Source: Maritalea porphyrae | GTDB taxonomy: Bacteria; Pseudomonadota; Alphaproteobacteria; Rhizobiales; Devosiaceae | NCBI RefSeq assembly: GCF_030159895.1 | Contig: NZ_BSNI01000002.1 | Location: 1,390,306-1,454,305 of the forward strand | Direction: 5' to 3' | Length of the DNA stretch: 64,000 nucleotides | Program-made: the position numbers and the translations under genes | Notes under the pieces: model-generated | The model's database searches: none | Seen by the model: only the letters and a program-made list of their open reading frames with translations | Told to the model about the DNA's origin: nothing | Shown: positions 52,369-61,285 of the stretch, piece after piece | Layout of the letters: each line of letters opens with the position of its first letter | Position numbering within the stretch: the stretch's first letter is position 1

Positions 52369-53783
52369 TTCCGTCGTGACAAAACTTTGCCCGGGTTCAA
52401 TATTCCTTTTGGATCAAGTGCTTGCTTGATGGAATACATCATATCAAGGGCAACAGGGTCCTTCTTTTGCTGCAGCAAACCCGCCTTCATTTGGCCTATG
52501 CCGTGTTCGGCCGATATTGAGCCATTTAAGTCATCAACAATTTCGTACATCCCGTCATGAAGTGCAGCGGCATGGCCGCGCAATTCGCCTTTCGGCATGT
52601 CGATAGGCGCCAGAAAGTCATAATGGATATTGCCGTCACCCATGTGACCAAAGGCGAAAGAGCGAATGCCAGGAATGACCTTTTCCGCCATCGCGTCACC
52701 ACGCTCAATCAGTTCTGGTATGTTTTTCACAGGCACCGAAATATCATGCTTGATGCCTTCAGCTTCTCGTGTTTGGCACTCGGCGTAGTTTTCGCGCATC
52801 AGCCACATCATTTTACGGTCAGCCAACGATTGGCAAACCGACGCATCGCTAATCAGCTCCGCTTCAAACAATGCCTCGAGTGTGGACATCAACGCACCGG
52901 GTTCTTCGCCGTCAAAAAGCGAATATTCCATCAAAATGTGCCATGGGCTTGCGCTGGCACGTGGATCGCGTTCGGCAAGACCGTGTTTGATTTGCAGCTC
53001 GATGCCAAGTGTCGGTAAAACCTCAAACGAGGTGACTTTATTGCCCGATTTACGGCGCACCATTTCCAGCACTTCAACGCCAGCTTGCGGATTTTCGATG
53101 TTCAACAACGCGGTTTCAAATGTCGTCGGACGCGGAAACAGCTTCAGTGATGCAGCAGTGATGATGCCTAGCGTACCTTCCGCACCGACCAGCAGGTCTT
53201 TTAAGTCGTAGCCAGTGTTATCTTTGCGAAGCTTTGAAAGGCCATTGTAGAGCCTGCCATCGGCCAAGACAGCCTCCACGCCCATGCACAAATCGCGCGA
53301 GTTTCCATAGGCTAGAACCGCAGTGCCGCCGGCGTTGGTCGACAAAATGCCGCCAATTTGGCAAGAGCCTTCAGACCCAAGCGATAGCGGGAACAGCCGG
53401 TTCTTTTCCTCTGCGATTTGCTGCGTTTCCAGCACAGTTGTTCCAGCTTCAACAATCATCACATTAGTCGCTGGGTCTATGTCGCGCACAGCCTTTAGCT
53501 TTTTTAAAGAGATTATAACTTCACCACCGTCCAACGGGACTTGGCCACCCACCAAACCGGTATTGCCGCCTTGTGGGATGACGGCAACGGCATTTTCATT
53601 GGCCCAAACCATAATCTTTTGTACGTCTTCGACGCTTGTTGGTGTCAGCACAAAGCTTGGCTGAGCGTTGTAGAGCCTGCGCGGCTCTTCAGCGAAAGCG
53701 GCCATATCTTTTGATTCGCCCATCACATTTTGTGCGCCAATCAGAGCGGCGAGGGCCTCAAAGCGTGCTTTAGGTGCGGACAT
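52365..53783 (-). CDS. FAD-binding dehydrogenase, GlcD / D-2-hydroxyglutarate type
   Basis: 472 residues. FAD-binding (PCMH) domain at about 35-215: PQGGNTGLVGGQVPL, SLGSEGSCQIGGILSTNAGG, DNTGYDLKDLLVGAEGTLGI. The C-terminal domain carries GHMGDGNIHYDFL and SAEHGIGQMK, the metal-site His motifs of D-2-hydroxyglutarate/D-lactate dehydrogenases. It oxidises a D-2-hydroxy acid and hands electrons to an acceptor. No glcE/glcF partner genes follow, which favours the single-subunit D-2-hydroxyglutarate (or D-lactate) type over glycolate oxidase. Confidence 0.87.
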   Translation of the reverse strand: MSAPKARFEALAALIGAQNVMGESKDMAAFAEEPRRLYNAQPSFVLTPTSVEDVQKIMVWANENAVAVIPQGGNTGLVGGQVPLDGGEVIISLKKLKAVRDIDPATNVMIVEAGTTVLETQQIAEEKNRLFPLSLGSEGSCQIGGILSTNAGGTAVLAYGNSRDLCMGVEAVLADGRLYNGLSKLRKDNTGYDLKDLLVGAEGTLGIITAASLKLFPRPTTFETALLNIENPQAGVEVLEMVRRKSGNKVTSFEVLPTLGIELQIKHGLAERDPRASASPWHILMEYSLFDGEEPGALMSTLEALFEAELISDASVCQSLADRKMMWLMRENYAECQTREAEGIKHDISVPVKNIPELIERGDAMAEKVIPGIRSFAFGHMGDGNIHYDFLAPIDMPKGELRGHAAALHDGMYEIVDDLNGSISAEHGIGQMKAGLLQQKKDPVALDMMYSIKQALDPKGILNPGKVLSRRN

Positions 53784-53890
53784 ATCAACTCAACATCATC
53801 TTTTGGGGGAACAAGTGCGGTCAAAACTTGCCCGTTTCGCCCGCCTGTGTCAAAACCCAATTTAAGATTATTCATTTGCGGAGTGCATTT

Positions 53891-54688
53891 ATGACTGACG
53901 GCAACCTGATGAAGGGCAAACGCGGCCTGATTATGGGCGTAGCGAACAATCGTTCAATCGCTTGGGGCATTGCTAAAGCAGTGGCTGGCCAAGGTGCTGA
54001 ACTAGCGTTTACCTATCAGGGTGAAGCGCTCAAGCGCCGTGTTGACCCTTTGGCTGCTGAAGTTGGCTCTGATCTTGTTGTCGAATGTGACGTGACAGAC
54101 GAAGCCGCAATGGACAAAGCATTCGCCGAGATCAAAGAAAAATGGGGCACCATCGACTTTGTTGTTCACGCGATTGCATTTGCTGACAAATCAGCACTTG
54201 AAGGCCGCTATATCGACACGACCGTTGAGCAGTTTAAGCACTCAATGGAAATCTCAGCGTTTTCATTGGTCGCGGTTGCAAAGCGAGCGCGCGAGTTGAT
54301 GACAGAAGGCGGATCAATCCTGACACTCACTTACTACGGTGCGGAAAAAGTCATTCCAAACTATAATCTTATGGGTGTTGCAAAAGCCGCTCTTGAAGCC
54401 TCCGTGCGCTATCTTGCAGCAGATCTTGGCCCTGAAGGCATCCGCGTAAATGGCATTTCTGCTGGTGCCATTAAGACGCTTGCGGCGTCAGGTATTGGCG
54501 ATTTCCGCAAAATGCTTGCTTATGGCGAAGAAAACTCTCCGCTACGGCGCAATGTGACTACAGATGAAGTTGGAAATGCCGGCATGTATATGCTGTCTGA
54601 CTTGTCATCTGGTGTAACCGGCGAAATCCACTATGTGGATTCCGGCTATAACGTGATGGGCATGTCTGTCCTGAAAAAAGAAGACTAA
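53891..54688 (+). CDS. fabI: Enoyl-ACP reductase FabI
   Basis: 265 residues from the ATG at 53891 (CGGAG upstream); the longer frame is unconserved. Short-chain dehydrogenase fold with the FabI type of NAD site (GLIMGVANNRSIAWGIA), active-site Tyr and Lys spaced as in Y-x6-K within YNLMGVAKAALE and the preceding LTYYGAEKV. It reduces enoyl-ACP in fatty-acid elongation and is the triclosan target. Divergent from the dehydrogenase and followed by a phosphatase gene about 50 bases on. Confidence 0.93.
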   Translation: MTDGNLMKGKRGLIMGVANNRSIAWGIAKAVAGQGAELAFTYQGEALKRRVDPLAAEVGSDLVVECDVTDEAAMDKAFAEIKEKWGTIDFVVHAIAFADKSALEGRYIDTTVEQFKHSMEISAFSLVAVAKRARELMTEGGSILTLTYYGAEKVIPNYNLMGVAKAALEASVRYLAADLGPEGIRVNGISAGAIKTLAASGIGDFRKMLAYGEENSPLRRNVTTDEVGNAGMYMLSDLSSGVTGEIHYVDSGYNVMGMSVLKKED

Positions 54689-54739
54689 CTGGGGGCGGCC
54701 TATCCGGGCAGCAAAACCCCTTCAAATAATTGGTGTTTT

Positions 54740-55351
54740 ATGTCCAGTGACCATTGGCCGCTCATCTATTTTATTCGCCACGGCCAGACCGATTGGAACA
54801 AAGAACAACGTTTCCAGGGGCAACGCGATATCCCGCTTAACGACCACGGACGCGCCCAGGCCGATGCGAATGGTTTGACACTGCATTCGGTTCTAGAACA
54901 GCATTCGATTGACCCAAAGCAGCTCGATTGGTTTTGTTCGCCGCTCGGTCGAACGCGTGAAACTATGGCGCGTGTTCGCGCCGCATTTGATCCCGATTTG
55001 CCTGAAGTCGAGTTTGACAAGCGGTTGGTGGAAATATCGTTTGGTGAGTTCGAAGGCGTGTTGCTAACCGAAATTGAACGGGATCACCCAGATCATTTCG
55101 CAGCTCGGGAGACGAGTAAATGGGATCATTTGCCGCCAAACGGTGAAAACTACGAAATGCTTGTTGAGCGGCTTGAGAGTTTCCGCCGCGACAAGATCAA
55201 AGGACCATCAATAATTGTTGCACACGGCGGCGTTGCTCGAGCGATTCGACGCATTGTTACTGGCTTATCCGGCAAAAACCTCGATCAATGGATGCCGCAA
55301 CAAGACAAGGTCATGCGTCTCCTCGACGGCAATATCGAATTCTTTGGCTGA
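54740..55351 (+). CDS. Histidine phosphatase family protein
   Basis: 203 residues. The phospho-His is in YFIRHGQTDWN (RHG, about residue 13), the second His in VAHGGVARAIRR (about 160) and an acidic general base in EISFGEFEGVLL. Cofactor-independent phosphoglycerate-mutase-like phosphatases of this size act on sugar phosphates, adenosylcobalamin precursors or other esters. Runs with fabI, in the typical alphaproteobacterial fabI-phosphatase-aroC neighbourhood. Confidence 0.88.
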   Translation: MSSDHWPLIYFIRHGQTDWNKEQRFQGQRDIPLNDHGRAQADANGLTLHSVLEQHSIDPKQLDWFCSPLGRTRETMARVRAAFDPDLPEVEFDKRLVEISFGEFEGVLLTEIERDHPDHFAARETSKWDHLPPNGENYEMLVERLESFRRDKIKGPSIIVAHGGVARAIRRIVTGLSGKNLDQWMPQQDKVMRLLDGNIEFFG

Positions 55352-55369
55352 CTACGGTCAGCAATCAAA

Positions 55370-55669
55370 CTAAAAAATCCGAACAAACTGCAGTGAAGCA
55401 GTCATAACAGCAACGAACATCAAAACTGCGATTACTGCAAGCAAAGAACCACACTCTTTATAATAGGTATCGATGAGTAGTTTGGGGCATTCCGGGTGAA
55501 ACTGCATAATGCCGACCGGCCAAAAAGTCCCAGCGTAGTACGCAAATCGTTCGTATGATGGATCGGACCTCAATAGCCGCCAAGTTCTATAAAAATACAA
55601 AACTGCTGTTACTAACATCGTAACCAGTGCAATGTTCGTGATATGGTAGAGCATTAAGCCAAAATTCAA
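55370..55669 (-). CDS. Small membrane protein of unknown function
   Basis: 99 residues: membrane helix at about 8-28 (ITNIALVTMLVTAVLYFYR), a loop with two Cys (PECPKLL and KECG), and a C-terminal helix at about 74-96 (LLAVIAVLMFVAVMTASLQF). No family recognised. It converges on the phosphatase gene. The coding potential is moderate. Confidence 0.5.
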   Translation of the reverse strand: MNFGLMLYHITNIALVTMLVTAVLYFYRTWRLLRSDPSYERFAYYAGTFWPVGIMQFHPECPKLLIDTYYKECGSLLAVIAVLMFVAVMTASLQFVRIF

Positions 55670-56086
55670 GCGTTTCAGTGGTGTAAACAGAACACAATTC
55701 TAGCAAGAATACTGAAAATATGTCATTGGATTCTTTTGTTTAGTTAATTGACGCCACAAAACTCCAAATATGAACCGTACAAGAGCGCACTTGTTTAAAG
55801 CAACATCAAGCTCCAGTTCGTTGTGAGGACCGAACCGAAGGGAATGCGGCACTTCGTCCGCAAGGCACAACAGCGGTGTCATAGAATGCGATGAGCCTGG
55901 GGAAATGTTGGAGTGGCTGCCGGTGCAAGGCTCAGTCATGAAGATTTCTAACGGCCAAATTGAGACATTTGGCGAATAGCAATCATACTTTGGTGATGCG
56001 CTCACGCCTTGGTTGCGCTTGACCAAATGTGCGGGTAACCCTAGAAACGTCTCACCTAGCAAAAACCATGAATTTTCAGGCGATAA
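55670..56086. other. 417-base gap before aroC
   Basis: An open frame of 120 codons runs on the reverse strand (55700-56062) but has no recognisable domain, no ribosome site that I can see and an odd residue make-up (many Ser, Pro, His and Cys), so I do not call it a gene. It could be a decayed one. Otherwise nothing is seen; the last 60 bases must contain the aroC leader. Confidence 0.4.
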
Positions 56087-57196
56087 ATGTCACACAACTC
56101 ATTCGGACAGATGTTTCGGTTCACTACTTGGGGCGAGAGCCACGGCCCAGCCCTAGGCGTGGTTATTGACGGCTGTCCGTCGGGCCTGAGAATTGATGCG
56201 GAAACCATTCAGCGCGATTTGGATCGTCGCAAGCCTGGCCAGTCAAAATATACGACCCAGCGGCGCGAAGCTGACGAAGTGAAAATCCTGTCTGGTGTGT
56301 TCGAGGACGATCGCACAGATGGATTGCGCACAACTGGCACGCCGATATCGCTAATGATTGAGAATACCGATCAGCGCTCTAAGGACTATGGCGACATTCG
56401 CGACAAATATCGCCCTGGCCATGCAGATTTCACCTACCATCAGAAATATGGCATTCGCGATTATCGCGGTGGCGGGCGTTCCTCAGCGCGGGAGACAGCA
56501 GCGCGTGTTGCTGCAGGCGCAGTGGCAAAGCTTGTTATTCCTGATGTTCAAATTCGCGCCTCGTTAGTGCAGGTTGGGCCGCACAAAATCGACTATTCGC
56601 GCTTTGATTGGGACGAAGTAGATAACAACCCATTCTTTTGCGCGGATCCGGTCGCAGCCAAAGAGTGGGCGACGTACTTGGATGGCATCCGTAAAGAAGG
56701 CTCATCAGTTGGTGCGGTGATCGAAGTTGTTGCGGAAAATGTGCCTGTCGGTTTGGGCGCGCCTGTTTATGGCAAACTCGACCAAGATTTGGCTTCAGCT
56801 ATGATGTCCATTAATGCTGTAAAAGCAGTTGAAATCGGCGCCGGCTTTGAAGCAGCGGAACTAACTGGCGTCACCAACGCTGATGAAATGCGCGCAGGGC
56901 AGGAGCAACCATATTTCTTGTCTAATCATGCGGGTGGTATTCTTGGCGGTATTTCCAACGGTGATCCGGTGGTTGTGCGCTTCGCGGTAAAACCAACGTC
57001 ATCGATCTTGGTACCGCGACAAACTGTGACCGAAAAAAACCAAAACGCAGACATTATCACCAAAGGCCGCCACGACCCATGTGTGGGCATTCGCGCGGTG
57101 CCTGTTGGCGAATCTATGATGGCGCTGGTGCTGGCAGATCATCTGCTACGCCACCGCGCGCAAACTGGTAGAGAAGGTGGCATTGGCCATGAATGA
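56087..57196 (+). CDS. aroC: Chorismate synthase
   Basis: 369 residues. Signature motifs: [18 protein letters not shown] (His in GESHG), [19 protein letters not shown], the long [30 protein letters not shown] region (key [11 protein letters not shown], about 130-140) and [19 protein letters not shown] plus GRHDPC. It turns EPSP into chorismate using reduced FMN. It overlaps the following ribB-like gene by eight bases; the riboflavin link fits because the enzyme needs FMN. Confidence 0.95.
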   Translation: MSHNSFGQMFRFTTWGESHGPALGVVIDGCPSGLRIDAETIQRDLDRRKPGQSKYTTQRREADEVKILSGVFEDDRTDGLRTTGTPISLMIENTDQRSKDYGDIRDKYRPGHADFTYHQKYGIRDYRGGGRSSARETAARVAAGAVAKLVIPDVQIRASLVQVGPHKIDYSRFDWDEVDNNPFFCADPVAAKEWATYLDGIRKEGSSVGAVIEVVAENVPVGLGAPVYGKLDQDLASAMMSINAVKAVEIGAGFEAAELTGVTNADEMRAGQEQPYFLSNHAGGILGGISNGDPVVVRFAVKPTSSILVPRQTVTEKNQNADIITKGRHDPCVGIRAVPVGESMMALVLADHLLRHRAQTGREGGIGHE

Positions 57197-58286
57197 GCTA
57201 GATCAACGTGTTGAAGCAGCAATCGCGGCAATCGCAGCAGGCGAAATGGTTGTTGTCACTGACGATGATGACCGCGAAAATGAAGGTGATCTAGTGATGG
57301 CCGCTGCCGCAGCTACGCCGGAAAAGATGGCCTTCATCATCCGAAATACATGCGGCATTGTGTGTGCGCCAGTAACACAAGAGATTGCACAAAAGCTGCA
57401 CCTCGACCCTATGGTTGCGAGCAATAATGCGCCGTTGGGCACAGCGTTCACGATCACCGTCGATGTGAAGCACGGCACAACAACCGGCATTTCGGCCGAA
57501 GATCGTACCGCAACAGTGCGCGCGCTAGCCAACGACAATGTAGGCGCAAGCGACTTTGCACGCCCGGGCCACGTGTTTCCACTGGTAGCCAAAAAAGGTG
57601 GCGTGCTTTTGCGCTCCGGCCATACAGAAGCAGCGGTAGATTTATGTCGCCTTGCGGATCAACCAGAAGTCGGTGTGATCTGCGAGTTGGTCAACGATGA
57701 CGGCACAGTAAAACGCGGCGATCAGGTTAAAGAATTTGCGGAAGAACATAACCTTGTTCTGGTGTCAGTTGCTGATTTGATTGCCTATCGTCAGCGCCGC
57801 GAAAAGCTTGTTGGTCGTGTCGCAACATTCCCGATTGATACGGTTGCTGGTCGCGCAACAGCGTTTGCTTACAAAACACCATTTGATCGCGTTGAGCATT
57901 TGGCAGTTGTGTTTGGCGATGTGGAATCCGGGGAAGATATTCCTGTTCGTTTCCAGCGTGAAAATATTCTAACAGACGTGTTTGGTGATGCCGAAGCGCT
58001 GAACAGTTCTGTCCGAGAATTAGCAGGAATCGGCCACGGGATTCTCGTTTATTTGCGAGAAGGTTCAACCGGCGTTGCCGCATCTTCATCAAAGCATCAG
58101 CGCGAAGATGAGGACCATGCAAGCGCCTTGGACCGCGAAGAAGAGTGGCGCGAAATCGGATTGGGCGCGCAGATATTGAAGGATTTGGGCGTGCGCTCAA
58201 TCAAGCTTCAAGCGACGAAAAATCGTCATTATGTGGGCTTGGACGGCTTTGGATTGAAGATTTCAGAAATCAAGATAAGTGATTAA
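57189..58286 (+). CDS. ribB: DHBP synthase with degenerate GTP cyclohydrolase II domain (RibBX type)
   Basis: 365 residues from the ATG at 57189, inside the end of aroC. The RibB domain (about 5-205) is complete: [33 protein letters not shown] and HTEAAVDL with the metal-binding residues. The C-terminal 160 residues have the GTP cyclohydrolase II fold in outline but lack the zinc cysteines: where RibA has SECLTGDVFGSLRCDCG, this reads [16 protein letters not shown]. So it should make 3,4-dihydroxybutanone phosphate only, and a separate RibA is expected elsewhere. This is the RibBX arrangement of Proteobacteria. Confidence 0.88.
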   Translation: MNELDQRVEAAIAAIAAGEMVVVTDDDDRENEGDLVMAAAAATPEKMAFIIRNTCGIVCAPVTQEIAQKLHLDPMVASNNAPLGTAFTITVDVKHGTTTGISAEDRTATVRALANDNVGASDFARPGHVFPLVAKKGGVLLRSGHTEAAVDLCRLADQPEVGVICELVNDDGTVKRGDQVKEFAEEHNLVLVSVADLIAYRQRREKLVGRVATFPIDTVAGRATAFAYKTPFDRVEHLAVVFGDVESGEDIPVRFQRENILTDVFGDAEALNSSVRELAGIGHGILVYLREGSTGVAASSSKHQREDEDHASALDREEEWREIGLGAQILKDLGVRSIKLQATKNRHYVGLDGFGLKISEIKISD

Positions 58287-58297
58287 TTTGAATCACT
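58278..58297 (+). terminator. Hairpin at the end of the aroC-ribBX operon
   Basis: AGTGATT-N6-AATCACT, perfect 7-bp arms, starting inside the last codons of ribBX. AT-rich and without a clear T tract, so a weak terminator at best. Confidence 0.3.
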
Positions 58298-58341
58298 AAA
58301 TTGGTTTAGTTCATTTTGAATCTGAAGTTGAACGCTTAGCG

Positions 58342-59082
58342 CTAGCTTTTTGAAAAGACTCGCAAAAACTCTTGGTTTCCATCTGCGCCGGTGATCGGCG
58401 ATGGGAGCGCCAATTTGTCTTGCCAACCTTTATTTTCCATGAAGGTTTTGAAGCTTTGTTGTGCGCGATCGGTTGCGTCTTGATTTGAGACGATCCCACC
58501 TTTTCCAACAAATTCTCGCCCCACTTCGAATTGCGGCTTGAACAGCAGAATGGCGTCTGCACCATCGCGGCAAAGTGACAATGGTGCGTCCAAGATTTTT
58601 TCTAAAGAGACAAAGCTGATGTCACAAACCAGCAAATCAATTTGGTCTGGGATGGTATCGGCGGAGAGTGAGTTGGCGTTGGTTTTGTCCAATTGTACAA
58701 TGCGATCATTGTTGGCGATTTTTTCCGCCAGCTGCCCATGCCCAACATCAACCGCATAGATTTTTGCAGCGTCGTGCTCAAGCAGTACCTGACTGAAACC
58801 ACCTGTTGAAGCACCAAGATCAAGACAGATTTTTCCGCGCGGATCGATGCCAGAATGCTCAAGACCTGCCTTCAGCTTTAACGCCGCACGGGAGACATAA
58901 TCCCCCGCCGGATCATCCACCTCGATGCGCATCTGCGCGGTGACGCGATGACCGGGTTTCGTAATGATTTTGTCATCCACCTTTACGGTGCCGCGAACAA
59001 TCGCATCACGCGCCCGAGCGCGGGACTGGCAAAGCCCGCGCTTTTCCAAAGCCACATCAAGTCGATGCGGTGCGCTAACCAT
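58342..59082 (-). CDS. tlyA: TlyA family rRNA 2'-O-methyltransferase
   Basis: 246 residues. N-terminal S4 RNA-binding domain (RLDVALEKRGLCQSRARARDAI, key RLDVALEKRGLCQSR) then an FtsJ-like methyltransferase domain with SAM motif CLDLGASTGGFSQVLL (about 87-102), VDVGHGQL and VCDISFVSL; KPQFEVGRE is the catalytic Lys-containing segment. TlyA methylates ribose in rRNA and sets capreomycin sensitivity; older notes call it haemolysin. Overlaps the SCO gene by eight bases, the last gene of its operon. Confidence 0.92.
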   Translation of the reverse strand: MVSAPHRLDVALEKRGLCQSRARARDAIVRGTVKVDDKIITKPGHRVTAQMRIEVDDPAGDYVSRAALKLKAGLEHSGIDPRGKICLDLGASTGGFSQVLLEHDAAKIYAVDVGHGQLAEKIANNDRIVQLDKTNANSLSADTIPDQIDLLVCDISFVSLEKILDAPLSLCRDGADAILLFKPQFEVGREFVGKGGIVSNQDATDRAQQSFKTFMENKGWQDKLALPSPITGADGNQEFLRVFSKS

Positions 59083-59677
59083 TGCTGTCCATCAAGCGCT
59101 TCAATTTGGCCAATGCGCTATCTTTGTTTTCGCCAAATCCTATTGTACCAGCTAAGTCACCGTTTCGGTCCAGCAAGAAGAGGGTAGCGGTGTGGTTGAC
59201 CAAATATTCCGATGCACCTTCACTCTCGACGTTTTCCGCGAACACACCAAATGTCTTCTTGACATGATCCACCTGTTCGCGCGTACCAGTTAGCCCAATC
59301 AAATCGTCACCGAATGATGTGAGGTAAGTTGCAAGCATTTCAGGTGTATCGCGCTCGGGGTCGACAGACATGAAGACGATCTGTACGTCGTCGCCAGTCA
59401 GGCCGAGTTCTGTGCGCCATGTGGTGCTTTCATAAAGGGTGGTTGGGCAGACATCTGGGCAAAATGTGTAGCCGAAGAAGAGCATGGTTGGCTTGCCCTT
59501 GAAATCTGCCTGCGTGAACTCACCGCCCTTTGCGCGCTGCATGGTGAAGTCGCCGCCGAACTGTACCGCCTGTGGTTTTTTCGGCTGGCTTTGCTGAAAG
59601 ACCGTGAACAAGGTCGCGGCGATGCCAACAACGACAACCAAGCCCCAAAGGACCAAACGAACGCGAGCGAGTGACAT
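59075..59677 (-). CDS. SCO1/SenC family copper chaperone
   Basis: 200 residues from the ATG at 59677, after AAAGGGG. One N-terminal membrane anchor (about 5-27) and a periplasmic thioredoxin-like domain. The copper ligands Cys73 and Cys77 (TFCPDVCPT) and the distant His (VNHTATLFLLD) are all present. SCO proteins deliver copper to the CuA site of cytochrome c oxidase. Operon with xseB-DUF6500 upstream (89-base gap) and tlyA downstream. Confidence 0.92.
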   Translation of the reverse strand: MSLARVRLVLWGLVVVVGIAATLFTVFQQSQPKKPQAVQFGGDFTMQRAKGGEFTQADFKGKPTMLFFGYTFCPDVCPTTLYESTTWRTELGLTGDDVQIVFMSVDPERDTPEMLATYLTSFGDDLIGLTGTREQVDHVKKTFGVFAENVESEGASEYLVNHTATLFLLDRNGDLAGTIGFGENKDSALAKLKRLMDSNG

Positions 59678-59766
59678 ATTATTCCCCTTTGGAATCTGAT
59701 CAGCTTGCAAACTATGCAAAAATTCTTGCTGGTGCGATGCGACTTTTTCGCATTGCCCATCACAAT

Positions 59767-59985
59767 TTACTTACCTGCCAAAACCATCGCTTTGATTCTT
59801 TGCGCTTTTTCAAAGTGGTCGAGTTTGTGGGTAGAAATCCACCAAGTGGCTGCTTCCATCAACAGGTCAGGGTCATCGTTTTTGTTTTTGAAGAAAGCGT
59901 AGAAAGAAAGGCCAACTTTGTCACCTTTCTGCGCGATCTTGGCATCACATACTTCAATGACTTTTGAACGCAAGCTTTCGCGCAA
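59767..59985 (-). CDS. DUF6500-like small protein
   Basis: 72 residues from a TTG at 59985, four bases after the xseB stop; a much longer frame runs antisense-shifted through xseB and is not credible upstream of there. The body reads SKVIEVCDAKIAQKG, LSFYAFFKNKNDDPD and LLMEAATWWISTHKLDHF, a wording I recall from small conserved proteins of Rhizobiales filed as DUF6500. Mostly helical, with Trp-Trp and one Cys, no signal. Function unknown. In relatives this position after xseB is often taken by dxs. Confidence 0.6.
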   Translation of the reverse strand: MRESLRSKVIEVCDAKIAQKGDKVGLSFYAFFKNKNDDPDLLMEAATWWISTHKLDHFEKAQRIKAMVLAGK

Positions 59986-59989
59986 GGCT

Positions 59990-60238
59990 TTAGCCGTCCA
60001 ACGGCTCTGTGCCAGCAGGGTTGCCGTCGCGATCAAGAGTGATTTTTTCAATGCGTGCTTCTGCCTTGCGAAGCAGGTTCTCGCAATGTGCTTTGAGCAA
60101 TCCGCCACGCTCGTAAATGTCGATCGACTCTTGAAGTGGCGCTTGGCCACCCTCTAGCTTGCCCACGATCTGTTCCAGCTCGGTCAATGCATCTTCAAAA
60201 CTTAGCGCTTCAATTGCCGCTTTTTGGTCTTCGCTCAC
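59990..60238 (-). CDS. xseB: Exodeoxyribonuclease VII small subunit
   Basis: 82 residues, the usual length. The family signature FEDALTELEQIVGKLEGGQAPL (key FEDALTELEQIVGKLE) and SIDIYERGGLLKAHCENLLRKAE (key YERGGLLKAHC) are clear, forming a helical hairpin that binds the XseA large subunit. xseA is not in the window. Its ATG overlaps the HDAC-like gene's stop as ATGA, a translational coupling well known in Rhizobiales. Confidence 0.93.
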   Translation of the reverse strand: MSEDQKAAIEALSFEDALTELEQIVGKLEGGQAPLQESIDIYERGGLLKAHCENLLRKAEARIEKITLDRDGNPAGTEPLDG

Positions 60239-61212
60239 CCAAAATGCTCCTCTTGCTCAAACTTGATATGATCTATCGCAGGGCCAGATGTGCCGTGTGC
60301 GAGCATAGACAAATGTGCCGCAACACCTTGGCCCAACCCATCAAGATCATATCCGCCTTCTAAAAGTGATATGATTCGATTGTCGCAACGCTTGTCAGCA
60401 ATGTCCATCAATTTGCCCGTGATCCACGCAAAATCATCAGGCACCCAGTTGAGCCCTGCCAACGGGTCACGTCGGTCAGCGTCAAATCCAGCAGAAATCA
60501 GAATTAGATCAGGATGAAAGTTCTCAATCGCGGGCAAAATCACATCTTTGTAGGCAAGCTGCATTTCCTTGCCATCAGTCCCTTCAGAAAGTGGCGCATT
60601 GAAAATGTTGCCGGCACCAGTTTCATTGATAGCGCCCGTGCCCGGGAACAAAGGCATTTGATGGCTTGAAGCATACATCACGTTTTTGTCGGTATAGAAA
60701 ATGTCCTGTGTGCCGTTACCGTGGTGAACATCGAAATCAACAATGGCTATCCGCTCCAAGCCCTTTTGCTGGGCAATGCGCGCCACAACGGCAATGGTGT
60801 TAACTAGGCAAAAACCCATCGGTGCGTCGCGTTCAGCGTGGTGGCCCGGTGGTCGAATGGCGCAAAATGCATTTTCATGATGGCCAGCAAGCACTTCATC
60901 AAGCGCGTCAAGACCGGCCCCCATCGCAGTCATAATCGCGCCTAAGGATTCTTTTGCAATATAGGTGTCGCCGTCAATCTGGCTCATGCCTTCGACGGGG
61001 CGCAGCGTTTTGAGTTGGTCGATATACGCTTTTGGGTGAACCTCAAGTGCAAATTCAAGGCCCGCGCATGCAGCTTCCTTGCGTTTTATATCCGCAAAAT
61101 GGGGTAGGGCAAATACCTTGTTAAGCCGCCGCAACCTATCCGCCCGCTCCGGATGTCCAGGCGGTGTTGCATGGTCTAATCCCTGCGGTTGCGTGATCAA
61201 AAGGCTCGACAT
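60235..61212 (-). CDS. Histone deacetylase family protein (AcuC/HdaH-like)
   Basis: 325 residues from the ATG at 61212 (AGGG upstream; ATG at 61215 also possible). Zinc deacetylase motifs: IRPPGHHAERDAPMGFC (tandem catalytic His, about 137-153), IVDFDVHHGNGTQDIFY (Asp-x-His metal ligands) and SAGFDADRRDPLAG (third Asp ligand). Bacterial members deacetylate polyamines or acetyl-CoA synthetase. Heads the xseB operon and is divergent from tsaC with 73 bases between. Confidence 0.9.
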   Translation of the reverse strand: MSSLLITQPQGLDHATPPGHPERADRLRRLNKVFALPHFADIKRKEAACAGLEFALEVHPKAYIDQLKTLRPVEGMSQIDGDTYIAKESLGAIMTAMGAGLDALDEVLAGHHENAFCAIRPPGHHAERDAPMGFCLVNTIAVVARIAQQKGLERIAIVDFDVHHGNGTQDIFYTDKNVMYASSHQMPLFPGTGAINETGAGNIFNAPLSEGTDGKEMQLAYKDVILPAIENFHPDLILISAGFDADRRDPLAGLNWVPDDFAWITGKLMDIADKRCDNRIISLLEGGYDLDGLGQGVAAHLSMLAHGTSGPAIDHIKFEQEEHFG

Positions 61213-61285
61213 CATTTTCCCTATCATTGCACGTCAGTTCATTATGTTCCTTGACGCGGCGCACTTCAATTGCCAAACAGCGCAA

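Noticed and set aside
57820-58286. Active GTP cyclohydrolase II
   Set aside because: The zinc-binding cysteines and the surrounding motif are missing.
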